A stretch of DNA of 64,000 bases from Brachypterus glaber (taxonomy: Eukaryota > Arthropoda > Insecta > Coleoptera > Kateretidae). The translations under genes and the position numbers were made by a program. Each line of letters begins with the position of its first letter. The stretch's first letter is position 1. Positions 10,606-22,437 of this stretch are shown piece by piece. The stretch spans positions 8,949,816-9,013,815 of the forward strand of contig OY294052.1 of assembly GCA_958510825.1 (NCBI GenBank), in the 5' to 3' direction. The notes below the pieces were generated by a model. The model searched no databases. It was not told the origin of the DNA and saw only the letters and a list, made by a program, of their open reading frames with translations.

Positions 10606-11195
10606 TCCATATTACTTAAATTGGTATTTTTACTTGCATTTTCTTTAATTTTCTGGTTAATTCATTTAAACACAGAACAATCCCGTTCTGTTAAGATGCT
10701 AGTAGTAGACTCATATGATATTTTGGGGTAGTTCTGCCTATTTGAAAGTCAGGGTATCGTTAGATGAAGTCTGAGGAAATAGGCTGGCAATTCGCACATT
10801 TCGCCGGGTGTTTTCTGATAGGCCGAAATTTCTAACCTAATTTTTGGACAAATTTTGAACTTTGAAACTATCTTTTGACATAAATCCCAGAGATTTGGGA
10901 CCGCGACAGGAGGATCGGAAATTTAAAGTTCTAGATTCTTCAGCGTGGGGCGTCCCAGAACCACTGCTCTACGACGTTTCGTTTAAAACTCATTCGCAAT
11001 AAACCGGGACTCTTTTTTTTTGAAAAAGAGTGCTATAATGAAAATTCGTAAGTTAAGAAGCTCTTATCTCAAGAAAAATCCGTGAGTTAAGAGCTTCTTA
11101 ACTCACTGGCGTAGATAAAATGAGTTTTTAGGGCACTTTTTTCAAGCATCTAGCATCAAAAGCAACCGGAGCCCTAACTTGGAGATTTGGAAATT
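10606..11195. other. spacer with a hairpin at 11048-11104
   Basis: Mostly unassigned. A 17-bp inverted repeat (AGTTAAGAAGCTCTTA / TAAGAGCTTCTTAAC) forms a hairpin at 11048-11104. The - strand near 10970 has GCAGTGGTTCTGGGACG, which recalls hAT-type MITE ends, but no partner end was found. Confidence 0.45.
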
Positions 11196-11443
11196 AGTCC
11201 AGTCAACTAACGAGAAATTAAATTAAATTATAATAAATGTGCACGGGCTGATATTTTGAAGAGTAGTAGTGGATGGTAACAGAACACTGCTGTTAGTTTT
11301 TCACCGGGTGATTTTCATAAGGGGTGTCCGCGAATCACCCGGTGAAAAACTATCAGGAGTGCTCTGTTACCATCCACTACTACCCTTTAAAATATCAGCC
11401 CGTGTACATTTATTGCATATTCCATTTATTATTTGACTTTACT
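11196..11443. mobile_element. foldback MITE, AGTCCAGTC family, short form (248 bp)
   Basis: Two arms of about 110 bp (GCACGGGCTGATATTTTGAA ... TTTAAAATATCAGCCCGTG; GTAGTAGTGGATGGTAACAG and its complement) around a short centre. The ends AGTCCAGTCAA / TTGACTTTACT are shared with the 906-bp element at 48856, of which this looks like an internally deleted derivative. Confidence 0.8.
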
Positions 11444-11605
11444 AAACAGCTTAATTAAATTGTAGTGTATGTAATATTCATCCGGGTATAAATAACTTTT
11501 TGAAAATGTTCACCAGCAACTATAACGTGTATGGCGATTCCTCCCGTTAGATTAGACAGGGACAAAAGTTCTACCCAAAAAGGATAGAAGACATATATAC
11601 ACTCC

Positions 11606-11842
11606 CACTTCCACCCAACCAAATAAATTCTGTATTTGTTGTTTGTTGAACAAATACAATATTTACTTGGCCGGGCGAAAAGTGTATATTATTTTTCTTA
11701 AAGAAATTACTGGCGCCATCTAAATTTTAGTAGAATTATCTTTTACTACAGATTCACATTAGCTATGTTCGTTCGTGCTGCTCACTGCTACAACCAAATA
11801 ATGAAAAACAAATACAGTATTTATTTGGTTGGCTGGAAAGTG
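11606..11842. mobile_element. possible MITE with CACTTCC ends (237 bp)
   Basis: CACTTCCACCCAACCAAATA at the left pairs with TATTTGGTTGGCTGGAAAGTG at the right. An internal copy of the same motif (TTACTTGGCCGGGCGAAAAGTG) gives a second hairpin at 11606-11688. No clear target duplication was seen. Confidence 0.55.
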
Positions 11843-13440
11843 TAGCACAAATGAGATAGAGATAGGGTAGACGTATTTTGTTTCATAATTCTAGTTGTAG
11901 AGAGCTCCATTGCAAAATGTTTAATGGTTAGATAAGAAACATAATGTAAACCGCATGCAAAACTTTGTTAATATTATAATTTTAAGTTGGTCTTATAAAC
12001 TTTAAGGGATTTTAAATAATGCATAAAGTATAATCAAGGATATCATATTTAAACTGAATATAAAACTTAAGGAGGTTACTCTTTCTACAAGGACTCGTCA
12101 AATTAAATCTTAGGTGAAATAATGGCCAAAGATACCAAGAAAAGTTCTTTTTATTTAAGATATGCAACATAATTTTATTTACAATTGTATATGTAATACA
12201 TACATTACATGTATTAATAAAGCTCAGAAAGTAAGTAATTACTGTTAACTAAATATTACTGATCTGCAGTTAAATCAATGATTTCCGCTAGATGGCGCCA
12301 CCGATTAAAATATCATTAAGTAAGATGGCTGAACTGCGGTTGTCATGATAAACACGATACATTTAAATATAGGTTAAATTTTGTATATTGGTATAAAAAA
12401 TAAAAGTATAAAATTAGCAGCCTAGCGCTTTCGGCACCATTCCGGTACCATCCTCAGGGCAGGCCCTAAAAAGTAAGGGAAAAAATTTTTTAAAGAATGG
12501 TTAACGGTTTTTTTTTTAAATTGAACAAATATATTAGGTTATGTTTTTTCACTTACTTGTCAGGATCAGCCTACTCTTATCTGTGCAGTAAATTACGGTC
12601 ACATTGTATAACATTTAAAACATTTAAACATTTAAAAGGATTTACGAAACACAATTAAAAAAGAAAAATCATTTCAGAACTAGTTCCGACATTTAACATT
12701 GTACGGAGTACCAACTTAAATAAAGTGCGGGAATTTTAAATAATAGGCAATTTTTGTGGTAACGCCGGTTAGCTGTGTATGTCTGCCCCCCTGTTTAATT
12801 AATGAGTTGAAAAAGGGGGAAGAAACAACACAATTACCTAAATTGGTTAGTAACCACAAGAGGTTAAAGAATGAAAAGAAAATATGAAAAATTAAAATAT
12901 GAAAAATGAAAAATTGAAAAAGTGGAAAAATGAAAAAAGAAGAAAAATGAAAATACAGGGTGAGCAGAATTAACGATACATTTAGTTTAAAATACTTAAT
13001 TTGTACAATTTTAGGCAATGTTTTTTACTTTTGAGACTGAGGAGGATAATAATTATAATTATAAAAGTTTGAGTCAATGTTTATTAATTTTGAGACTGAG
13101 AAGGATAATAATTTTAAATGTTATAAGCGGTGACTTATGAGCCATCAACAAATGTTTTCTTGTGGTTGTTTTTTTCTGTTGCGCGTATGTAAAACTTTAG
13201 TTTTATATGATTGTGCTTTTCTTGTAAAATGCAGGAAAAATGATTTGTGGTAAACAAGTTTCAAACGGTTTCAAAAAAAAATAGTAAGGTACTTTAATTT
13301 TAAATAAAAACAGTTGCGAATAAAATTGTATACAAGTCTCCCAGAAAATGGTACTTTCCCTCGACCTATAAATGGTTTCGGCATTTTGTGCCTCATTCAT
13401 TAATAAGGTCTCGGAAAAGGACTATTTTCCGAGTCGACCT
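11843..13440. other. gene-free stretch with low-complexity purine block
   Basis: No gene recognised. 12868-12956 is a GAAAAATGAAAAA-type low-complexity tract. 12429-12457 (- strand) carries a hammerhead-like core discussed in the findings. Confidence 0.5.
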
Positions 13441-14454
13441 GTAATCTACTATTTTATTTATTTATTTATTGGTTAAATATTAAAATATATAATATAATAT
13501 AAATATACTACATGAATATATGTTTGTTTTTATAGCTCATATTAAGTAAAAAATCTTAATTATTTTATATTTTTAAACTTTTTGGTCTGTCACGTAAACG
13601 TAGGTTTGTGTGTGACAGCAGATCATTATAATTTGGTAATTTTATCTGTAATATTTAACAAAATTGTAGGTACTATTATCGCTTTATATTAACTATATTT
13701 ATTAAAAAAAACTTAAACTAAGTATATTGCTACTACTTATTTAGAATAAGCCAGATTAGAGAAAATTTGCTCTTAAAAAAATGAAATAAAAAACACAAAC
13801 AAAATATTGTACCCATTAGTACTGATAGGGACATTTATTAATTTTTAAGGGTACTTTTACATCAAAAACTATTAAAACCTTCTACAGACTCCATTATAAG
13901 GGCGCTGCAATTATGTCATCTATAAGTTAAATGAGTTAAAGCTAGCTCAGGATAATAACCACTTAAAATCTGTTTGTTTAAATAAAATTTGTTTAAATCT
14001 ACTGGTGTTCGTATAAATATTCACTTCACAAACTTCATTAAACTTTAATCTAATATGGTGGAACCCTAGAATTTAATATCTGCAGCTATAGATGAAGAGT
14101 AAGACTTTCATACGCGGTTAAACGTCAATAACAAAAATTTTCAGGAGGAAAAAAAAGGTTTATTTTTTGCAGAACCGATATTTTTACAAATTTATGATAT
14201 TTAAAATTCGATAGTTGTATGGTATTGTCTAACATATTTACGCAAATTTAAGCAAACATTAAGAATAAAGTTGCAAATTAGGCACTTGTTAAAAAATTAA
14301 CGTAAAGAAAAAAAGTAAGCATTTTTACAAAACTAGCGTTCTTGGGGTAGCTAAAAATAAATCCGGTCAAAATTTAAAATTTTAAATGGTTAATCTAATA
14401 AGGCGGACGTAATTTATAAAGTGTTATTTATAAAATTGGAGTTATTATTTGAAT

Positions 14455-14517
14455 ACAAAATACTGCTTCCAACAAAATAACACTTTCCCCTATAGGCCTA
14501 GGTTTATTAAAATCAAA

Positions 14518-14520
<3 letters not shown>
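14455..14520. repeat. dispersed repeat C, copy 1
   Basis: AAAATACTGCTTCCAACAAA through GGCCTAGGTTTATTAAAAT. A near-identical block occurs at 58705-58765. Confidence 0.7.

Positions 14521-14535
<15 letters not shown>

Positions 14536-14573
<38 letters not shown>
14536..14573. repeat. (AT)n microsatellite
   Basis: About 19 TA units following an A-run. Confidence 0.95.
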
Positions 14574-14575
<2 letters not shown>

Positions 14576-14619
14576 ACTTACATTTAGTTAATTATTCATT
14601 TTATTGTTATTATTTATTG

Positions 14620-14715
14620 TATTTCAAAAAATATTTTTCTTTTTACCTCATAGGTACTTTCTGGGGTTTTTCTGTTTGTACCTCTATGTCCTATAAATAA
14701 ATAAATAAATAAATA
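14620..14715 (+). mobile_element. LINE 3' tail ending in (TAAA)n
   Basis: CTGTTTGTACCTCTATGTCC followed by ATAAATAAATAAATAAATAG, a form common at 3' ends of insect non-LTR elements. No coding part is present. Confidence 0.35.
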
Positions 14716-15064
14716 GATAAAATATGACCGAACATGACGTTTAATGTCTTATGAAAGTTTTACTCTTCAGATGATAACCGTTAATTGATCCCCATTTTTT
14801 TTAACAATCAAGACATTTTTCCGTTTTAAGTTAATTTACTTTCAGATATTTTTCTCATTAATCATTTTAAATAATTGCTTTTATATCGTCTAATTAAAAA
14901 ATATATCTGGTATTTAGGGAGCTGACAATAATTTATTAATAAATTAAAACGAGTATTTTTTTATTATACTTCATTGATATTTTATATTTGATGTTTAAAA
15001 ACTCCCTTTTTCTAAATAAAATTGTTGCCATAATATTAAAATGCTTAAAACCCTAAATGATTTT

Positions 15065-15190
15065 TTCTTCTTCTTCTTCTTCTTCTTCTTCTTCTTCTTC
15101 TTCTTCTTCTTCTTCTTCTTCTTCTTCTTCTTCTTCTTCTTCTTCTTCTTTTTCTTCTTCTTCCTCCTTTTCTTCCTCTCTTTCGTTTTT
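15065..15190. repeat. (TTC)n microsatellite
   Basis: About 28 perfect TTC units at 15065-15149, then a degenerate pyrimidine extension to about 15190. The poly-phenylalanine frame it creates is not a gene. Confidence 0.95.
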
Positions 15191-15918
15191 CTTTTTCTGA
15201 CTATAGTTTGTAATATCTATTGGCTTAACTACTAAATATTATTAATAATTTTCTCTTGTAATGTATAAAATACACCATAAAATATAATATTTACATGTGT
15301 ATAAAATAACTTGTTAAGAAAGATTGAAGTTAAATAATATTCACTTTTGTAATTTAATCATAAAGCATGTGTTGCAAAATAGGAAACTTAGTGAATTAAT
15401 ACAGCATATAAAGGTATGATGTTGTATGCAAATATTCTCAGAACATGTTAGCAATATAAAGAGCATGCATCTCTATAAAGGGAAAATGCTATTTTCAAAA
15501 TTGTATGTAAACTTATTACACAGTAAAATACAGTAAAACATAACATTGTTTTGTTATTGTTACTGTAACAAATTGTATTTAACTAACATAATTTGCTTGG
15601 GTTTGGACTTTCATATACAAAATCGTTTAGTATTAAATACGGTAAAAATAATCACAACCATTTGCTAATTGGATAATTATATATGTATACATAAAAGTTG
15701 GTAAATGAATTATTATTAACTGCAACTTCCCAAAAAGTTAGAAACACCTCATTTCCCTTCCTTGGTCGGGAAGGCTCTTGTTGCTAACTTTATGTATGTC
15801 ACTTAACAAAAATTTGAATTTATTGACTTGAATTTTATTACAAAACAGTTTTAATTACATTGATTTATTTATTTATTTACTTATTCATGATTTATTTTTA
15901 TAAAAAAAAATATCACAT
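15191..15918. other. gene-free stretch
   Basis: AT-rich sequence with a short (TTTA)n at 15857. No supported feature. Confidence 0.5.
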
Positions 15919-16032
15919 CACCTCACTGGCACCGATTGCCTTTTTCAGTTAATTAATAATTGAAATTTGGTGAAGGCGTACTCCCTAGATATATTGGTTC
16001 GAAAGTCAATTAAAGCCAGTGGTTCCCTCTAC
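15919..16032 (+). mobile_element. SINE body fragment
   Basis: Contains CCTCACTGGCACCGATTGCC, the CTTTTTCAGTTAATTAATAA body and TTGGTTCGAAAGTCAATTAA up to GGTTCCCTCTAC. The tRNA head is lost upstream. The 3' third is missing where the large palindrome at 16037 begins. Confidence 0.8.
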
Positions 16033-16036
16033 CATA

Positions 16037-17212
16037 CACGGTGTATTTGAAATAGCGTCGGAAATTTTAACAGATGATTCTACATCATAAAATATGACAA
16101 AAAGTTCCTAAAAACATATATCTAAAAATGCGTCATAAGGGAGCTACGCCCCTTTGAAAGTGGCTAAAAAAATCGGTTTTTATTTAATAACTCAGGAACC
16201 CTTTGAGATATATCAACGAGGTTTTGCACGTCAACTAATCCTACCAAGGCCCGTTTTTATGTGTTATTTCCATGTACTTATTTCAACCAGGGGTGTGCGA
16301 AACGGGGGGGGCTTATCAGTTTTTTGTCCCAAACTTTTTTCTGTGTAATTTTTTTGCAATTTTATTTTTGAAATATAATTCCTCAGGTCAAAATACATAA
16401 AAAAGGTACTCTTGTTGTAATACTGTAGGATTAACCGTTTTCGAGAAAAAGTCATTTGAAGGTGAAATTCCACGGTTCGAGGACGAAAAATTAAATACTA
16501 AAATGTTGAAAACCAAAATTTTAATGATGCAGAGCGAATGTACATTAAAAACTAAGAAAAAAACCTCATATACAGGTACTTCCAAAAATCAATCCTAATG
16601 GAGCTATGGTCTCCTAAATATGCACCATTTTTAAAGGGCTATGGTAGCTTTAAAAGCGTTTTTTCGACCTACATGTATGGAAACTTTTTTCTTAGTTTTT
16701 GATGTAGAATAACATTGCATCATTAAAATTTTGGTTTTCGACATTTTAGTATTTAATTTTTCGTCCTCGAACCGTGAAATTTCACCTTTAAATGAACTTT
16801 TCTCGAAAACGGTTAATCCTACAGTATTACAACAAGAGTACCTTTTTTATGTATTTTGACCTGAGGAATCATATTTCAAAAATAAAATTGCAAAAAACTT
16901 ACACAGTAAAAAGTTTGGGACAAAAAACTGATAAGGCCCCCCCCGTTTCGCACACCCCTGGTTTAAATAAGTACGTGAAAATGACATACAAAGATGGGCC
17001 TTATTAGGATTAATTCACGTGCAAAACCTCGTTAACATATCTCAAAGGGTTCCTGAGTTATTAAATAAAAACCCGATTTTTTTATCCAATTTCAAAAGGG
17101 CGTAGCTCCCTTATGACGCATTTTTAGACATATGTTTATAGGAACTTTTTGTCATATTTTATCATGTAGAATCACCTGATAACATTTCTTACGCTATTTC
17201 AAATACACCCTG
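16037..17212. mobile_element. giant foldback element, CACGGTGTATTT ends (1176 bp)
   Basis: Nearly the whole element is two inverted arms of about 560 bp, centred near 16625. The ends are CACGGTGTATTTGAAATAGCG and CGCTATTTCAAATACACCCTG, with TA on both sides (16035-16036, 17213-17214). Mirrored blocks include GGAGCTACGCCCC / GGGCGTAGCTCC and GGTTCGAGGACGAAAAATTA / TAATTTTTCGTCCTCGAACC. No transposase was seen, so it is probably mobilised by a Tc1/mariner enzyme. Open frames inside are mirror images of each other and not genes. A decayed half-copy lies at 22940-23345. Confidence 0.88.
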
Positions 17213-19234
17213 TATATTTTTCTTGTTTTTCTTCGTATTTATACGAAAAACTATAAATAAATAGTTAATTTATTAACTTAACCATGTCGTCAGCTGCCAG
17301 AAAATATAAAGCGAAAAACATGTGCTGCCATCTATCGCTAAACTAACGAAGTAACGTATTAACGTAGTTTAGTATTAGAGAAAAACATTTAAATGTATTA
17401 CTTAATTTATATTAAATGAATATGAATGTTTTAAGATTGTTAATTAACAAAAAACCAAGTTTATTTTATTGATTTCTACTAATTATTCTATATTGAAAAA
17501 TCAAAATTAGTAACTAACTTCACTGCAACTAAAGTTTTAAATATGGCGTTAAAATTCATACAGTTTTTGCAGTGTGAAAGAAGACAAATGGTAAAAACAG
17601 GTATGGTTGTGAATAAAATAGTATACAAACCTCGGTTTAACATTAAATTTGTCCTTCGGAAGTTAGCAAACTTCGGAGCTACGCTCCTTGGTTTGCTAAC
17701 TTTCCCTCAGGAAATTAAACAGATTCCACCTCAGTATGTAATATATTATTTTGTGTAAGTTCACAAATAGTGGTAAAAACTAGTACATAAAAGTGTAAAA
17801 TCAAATAAAGCACTTCCCAGTTCGTAATATAATCCAAATTTTGCACATCAACACGTATTATATTAGGCAACAAATTTAAGCTTCTAAACTTCTCAGAGTA
17901 AATTTATTTTGGTACCAAGGTCCTAAAAGGGTCTTGTTTGGAAACAAGAATTGACTTCGTTGTTACGAAATTTGACAACATTCTTTACTTAAGTCAAAGC
18001 TGAAATCATAAAATAAAAAAATACACAATAAACTTTAATTTTTGTTGGAAGGTTTGAATACAAATATCACTGGTAAAAGCTGCCATCACGTTGTTTTAAT
18101 GATTTGATATTATTATATTGTATATTATAAAATTGTTTAATCTACTACTAATAGTTAGAAACAGACTATTTCTACGTCCGACGTACACTAAATTGTGTAC
18201 ATACTTCCAGTTTTTTTTGGCCAATTTTTAGTGTTTTTAAAGCTTTTTGATTTTATTTATATTATCTGGCTAAATGGGGGCTACGCTACGCCCCCATTAG
18301 CATCAAAAACACCAAATAGGCCAAATCAGCATCAAAAACACCAAATAGGCCAAAAAAGAGACGTTAACTAAATAATTAGGTTATGTTACGTCGGTCGTTT
18401 AAATAACCAGTTCGTAGTTTGTAATTAATATCCGAGCTTATACTACTTTATTCATTTTCACAAGTTTAAAGTTGTATCTTAAACAGTTGCATTCGTGTCA
18501 ATTAAATATATCAATATCAGTATTTAATACCTAAATTAGAATACAGCAATAATTTGTATTAATGTTTCAGGAAGTTTCTATCTGTAAAGGCCTATTGGAA
18601 GTAGGGTTATTGAAAGTAGAGTTATTGGGAAGTGGGGATGTTACGAAATGGGATATTTGTAGAGCAGGGATATAAAGGAGTAAGGATTTTAAGAAGCTAG
18701 AAAATATTTATTGAGATAAGGGATATTAGTCTGTTACAGTAAAATAGTTCCTTTTTGGCCTGAGTATATAGTAGGCTACTTTAGTCGTATCTATATGCAG
18801 AGAACGTCCAAAAAGCATACATAGTTTCCGGTCACCACTATAACATATGTATACTTAGTGCAGGGTCCATTAGAAGCTAACAGTATACCACAATTTCAAC
18901 GGTTCTTATGGTATCTTTCTTACTTGGATTTTCAACCAAGTATCAACAAATTCAATTGGCTGGATTGCAATTGAAGGGTTTAGTAAATAAAGGGTTTATA
19001 AATGATCAAATGAAGCAATTACACTTTGATATAATATTACAAAACCCATTTAAGTGCTATAATACCATAATTATAAAAAGCAAAGAGAAAGATTGTGATA
19101 CAATGCATTACAATGTAAGCGTCTTAGCCAATTGCAAATTTTTAGGTTCTAAAATATGTATAAAGGCAAATAAATATCGACATGCACCGGGTGATAGCGG
19201 GTAGGGGTTTTTACAGCGCAGTCCATTACCGAGA
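17213..19234. other. gene-free stretch with hairpins
   Basis: Contains a hairpin at 17657-17705 (GGAAGTTAGCAAAC / GTTTGCTAACTTTCC around GGAGCTACGCTCC), and a hairpin plus ~30-bp tandem repeat at 18269-18354 (GGGGGCTACGCTACGCCCCC; AGCATCAAAAACACCAAATA twice). Longer open frames at 17543-17758 and 18908-19204 show no family resemblance. Confidence 0.5.
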
Positions 19235-19859
19235 CACCGTTACCGTGCCACCGTTACAGCGCATTTTGTAAATCTCGACCCTTTTTTCAGCGTTCAAGTT
19301 GTACGTAAAGAGAAATAAAAATCCAAAACCTTTTTCCGAGAGACACCCCCAAACATGAACCTTTACTGGGTGTTTTACGGTTTGCTGGACCAATCGGTTG
19401 GTGGAAGATATCCAGGCCCGGGGGGTGATAATATAACCCGAAAGGAAGCTTCATCGGTAAAAATAACCTTGCTCCAGTCTAGATCGATGTTTCCCTTGGC
19501 CCACGCGAGTAGTTTTTCTCTCTGTGTTTTACTCAACAAAGGTTTCTTCACTAAGTCGTGAGCCTGGAGATAAGTACGAATTGTTTCATGTGATATATCC
19601 AAACCTTTCTGCATCAGTTTTTTTCCCATTGTTAATTGAGGATTCTGCGAAAACATGTTAAAAATCATTTTTTCGTGCTTTAGCCACGATCTGGTAAGTC
19701 GTCAACATTTTTCGTTTTCGAATATCGTTTCACCCACTTGTTGACGAATGTTTTTAACTTTCCCATATACTTTGCAGCCGTTGTAGGCGTCATTTTTGGA
19801 CCTTTAGGTTGCAAACAGAGAAAGACAGCCACGAACAGTGATGCGTACGGAGCACTCAT
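19235..19859 (-). pseudogene. Tc1/mariner-like transposase, broken
   Basis: Remains of a Tc1-type transposase in three pieces on the - strand. Piece 1 (19859-19680) is a 59-residue N-terminal part with LKTFVNKWVKRYSKTKNVDD and then a stop at DLPDRG. Piece 2 (19668-19375) carries FSQNPQLTMGKKLM, ETIRTYLQAHDL and the first catalytic aspartate in VIFTDEASFRV. Piece 3 (about 19365-19250) reads KVHVWGCLSEKGFGFL and NLNAEKRVEIY in another frame. A stretch between FTDE and VHVWGC is lost, and the second aspartate and final acidic residue were not found. No convincing terminal inverted repeats were seen. It is inactive. Confidence 0.82.
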
Positions 19860-20458
19860 GTTTTAAAACGTGCTGAGTCACTAAAAATAAGGTTCAGACA
19901 AAGTATCTATGTACAAAACATTGTCGGTCAGGAAGCAAAGTATATCCCCGAAAAAAAAAAGTAGGGCTGTCTCTTACCGACTACACGTTATATGCGACAC
20001 GCTCTTACTTGACCGACTGTAAGAGTAACTATTATGTTTTTTTGTGCCTTGGTGTAATTATTATAAATATATTCAATTTATTTATGTAGCTTACTATTTC
20101 TCGTATAGCCAGAATAATTAAGTCTTAGGTCTACATCATGTATTTACATAATGCTATTATTTAGGCTATTAGTTAGGCACTAAATTACATAATATCTCCT
20201 AGATTAATTTCGAGAACGTTAAATTTACTTACAATAATAAGATTACTAATATTAAATGGATATGTATATGTCTATACATATTTAATGAGGCTTGGCATAT
20301 TAAAGCATACCCGAGAGAAAATTATAAGTGTACCAAAGGTATATCCCATAGAAAATTTGTGATAAGAATAAAGACCCTAAATAAAATAACATTAAATCTC
20401 ACAGAAAGTATGCTTAAAAAAAAATAAATAACTTATGTTTATTGATTAATTTTATTAT
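19860..20458. other. gene-free stretch
   Basis: AT-rich with no supported feature. GTAGGGCTGTCTCTTACCG near 19963 might be the outer end of the Tc1 remnant, but no matching partner was seen. Confidence 0.4.
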
Positions 20459-20874
20459 TTGGACGGTGATGAAAAACCTACATGTTCAAAATGCAAAAAG
20501 CGCAGAAAATGCACAAAATTCTTTAGAATTAAAAAAATCCCAAAAATATTATTAATTCACCTTAAACGCTTCTCCCCGATGACACAGTTTCAAAGTAAGC
20601 TCAAAGTCACCGTAGACTTCCCCCTAAAAGAATTAGATATGAGCAATTATGCAGCAGAGTCCGTTGCACCCTCCAAATACAACTTATACGCCATTTCAAA
20701 TCACAGTGGTACCACGTATAGCGGACACTACACCGCCTATTGTAAACATCCCTATAATCATACGTGGCACGAAACAACGACTCTAGGGTATCTTCAATTT
20801 CACCAACCTCCATCGTATCAGGGAATGCTTACATATTATTGTACGAACAAGAAAGTCAAAAATCATATACTTGA
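20459..20874 (+). pseudogene. ubiquitin-specific protease (USP2/USP8-like) C-terminal fragment
   Basis: About 139 codons resembling the end of a peptidase C19 catalytic domain: DGDEKPTCSKCKKRRKC (a zinc-ribbon CxxC), PKILLIHLKRFS, then the histidine box YNLYAISNHSG ... SGHYTAYCK, where the last His is catalytic. The family removes ubiquitin from proteins. The N-terminal cysteine box is absent, and a stop lies just upstream with no acceptor AG at the start of homology, so the copy is 5'-truncated. After WHE (20773) one base appears lost. The +1 frame then reads NDSRVSSIS and AYILLYE to a TGA at 20872, which is the expected family ending. It is probably a retrocopy or a partial duplication, although no poly(A) tail was found. 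Confidence 0.82.
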
Positions 20875-20878
20875 ATAG

Positions 20879-22437
20879 TTTATTTATTTCTTTTTTTTTT
20901 TACTTATTTGTTACTATTATTTAACTTGATTGTTAATTATTTTTTTTTTAATTAATATGTATATTTCTATTAATTTTATTGTAAAAAATAGTACTAATAA
21001 AACTTTCTTGAATATTTTATTATACAAAAACATAAATTATACTTTTAAACTAATTTTAAATGATTTAAATGAAAATTTTAAAAGAAAATCTATGAAAATC
21101 TAATTTTTTAACAAAAAATAAATAAAATTCTTTTTTTTTATTAAAAATTATAAGGTTAAAAATAAAAGTTGAAAAAAAGTTATCTGAAAAAATGTTCCCC
21201 CATGCCTCCTGCCTCCATTGTGTCCCCTAAGCCCTTAAATTTTTTTTTTCATTTTTTTGTTGATAATTCTACCAGTTGTTAATAGTTATTTATCATACAA
21301 GTTAAATTTTTCGATTAAGTAGATTTTAGGAGCTGGGGGCCTCGGTCCGAGGGTAATAAACCTACGGAATCAAAATTAAACTTTTCGCCCGTGTATTATA
21401 CAATATTTTTCATTCGATTGTTACTAATTATAATAAATTATTAAAATATATTTAGTTTTAAGTAGCAAAAAATACTTCCTTTTACTATCTTATAACCTAT
21501 CTAGTTATCCATGACAAATTGCTAACCAATCAAATCGCTAAATAAAACAATTTAATCCTTACTTTTGTATGCGGTTTTATTTTTAAATTAGCTTAGTGTT
21601 TTGATTAATTTGTGTTAAAATGTGTTTGTTATTAAAATATTAATATTTCTGAAACCGTTTTATAAATATTATAATTTTATGATTTTACAATTGAAATTGA
21701 TGTGGATGAATCAAGATTAACCGGTTAACCATAAGTTTTGAGGTTATGTTATAGAAGAAATTTGTATTTATATGAAATGATTATAATACTTGTATCTGGT
21801 CAAAAAGAACCTATAGTTTAAGACCAAAAGTGACCAAAAGGTCATATTTCTTTCTAAATATTACAGTAAAGGTAAAGCATCTTATTTAGAAAAAGCTTAA
21901 AAACAACCATTCGCCAGCAAAGGATGAACAAAAAGTGACGCTTTTAGAATCAACAGAATAAAAAAAATATATTTAATATAAGGGATTGTCATCCATCATA
22001 AATGGAACACCCTGTATTGAGAAAAGTATACCAGGAGACGTTATCATAAACCTATTTTATGTAAAATATTAAACTTAAAATTAAAATAGGAAAGTTCTGT
22101 TAGATCAAAGGGTCGGTAAATTTCTAGAACCCGAAACTTTTTGCATTGATATGAAATTTCTAAATTGTAAATTAAAAAGTTTTAAAAGGGTAATAATTAA
22201 AGTAGTTCCGTTGCATACTTTCTAACTAAAAATTAAAGTTAAAAACTTTTAATTATAGTTTTTTGTAGGCCTAAATATTTTAATTTTATCCATTTTCTTT
22301 AATTAAAGTTAGTTAAAATTAAAATCTGATTTTTTAATTTTAAAATTCTAAAATTTTATTTTAATTTTTTTTTTCGAAAAACGAAAAAAAAATTGAAAAA
22401 ATTTTTTTGAAAATGTTAGTTTTTTATTTTTTAATTT
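20879..22437. other. gene-free stretch
   Basis: Very AT-rich. Around 21190 a short block resembles the interior of the CAGNGCGGTCC foldback family (CCCCCATGCCTCCTGCC). Nothing else is supported. Confidence 0.5.

Larger units (their letters stand above)
14094..14768. mobile_element. TIR element with GAAGAGTAA ends, carrying a nested LINE tail
   Basis: GAAGAGTAAGACTTTCATA at the left and TATGAAAGTTTTACTCTTC at the right form inverted ends of about 35-40 bp, with AAACGTCA / TGACGTTTAA inside. The interior holds a (AT)n tract at 14536-14573 and a LINE 3' tail ending in (TAAA)n near 14715. Confidence 0.55.

Noticed and set aside
15041..15235. Open frame rich in phenylalanine
   Set aside because: It is only the translation of a (TTC)n microsatellite.
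16264..17007. Several 65-71-codon frames on both strands
   Set aside because: They repeat each other because of the large inverted arms of the foldback element.
17543..17758. 71-codon + strand frame
   Set aside because: It runs through a hairpin (17657-17705) and shows no family motif.
18568..18660. Exon-like stretch after TTTCAG
   Set aside because: It consists of internal short repeats (TATTGGAAGTAGGG-like) and lacks a convincing donor or homology.
18908..19204. 98-codon + strand frame
   Set aside because: Open frames of this length are expected by chance in so much AT-rich DNA. No motifs, signal peptide or splice context support it.
19355..19561. + strand frame of 68 codons
   Set aside because: It is antisense to the Tc1 transposase remnant, whose motifs are on the - strand.
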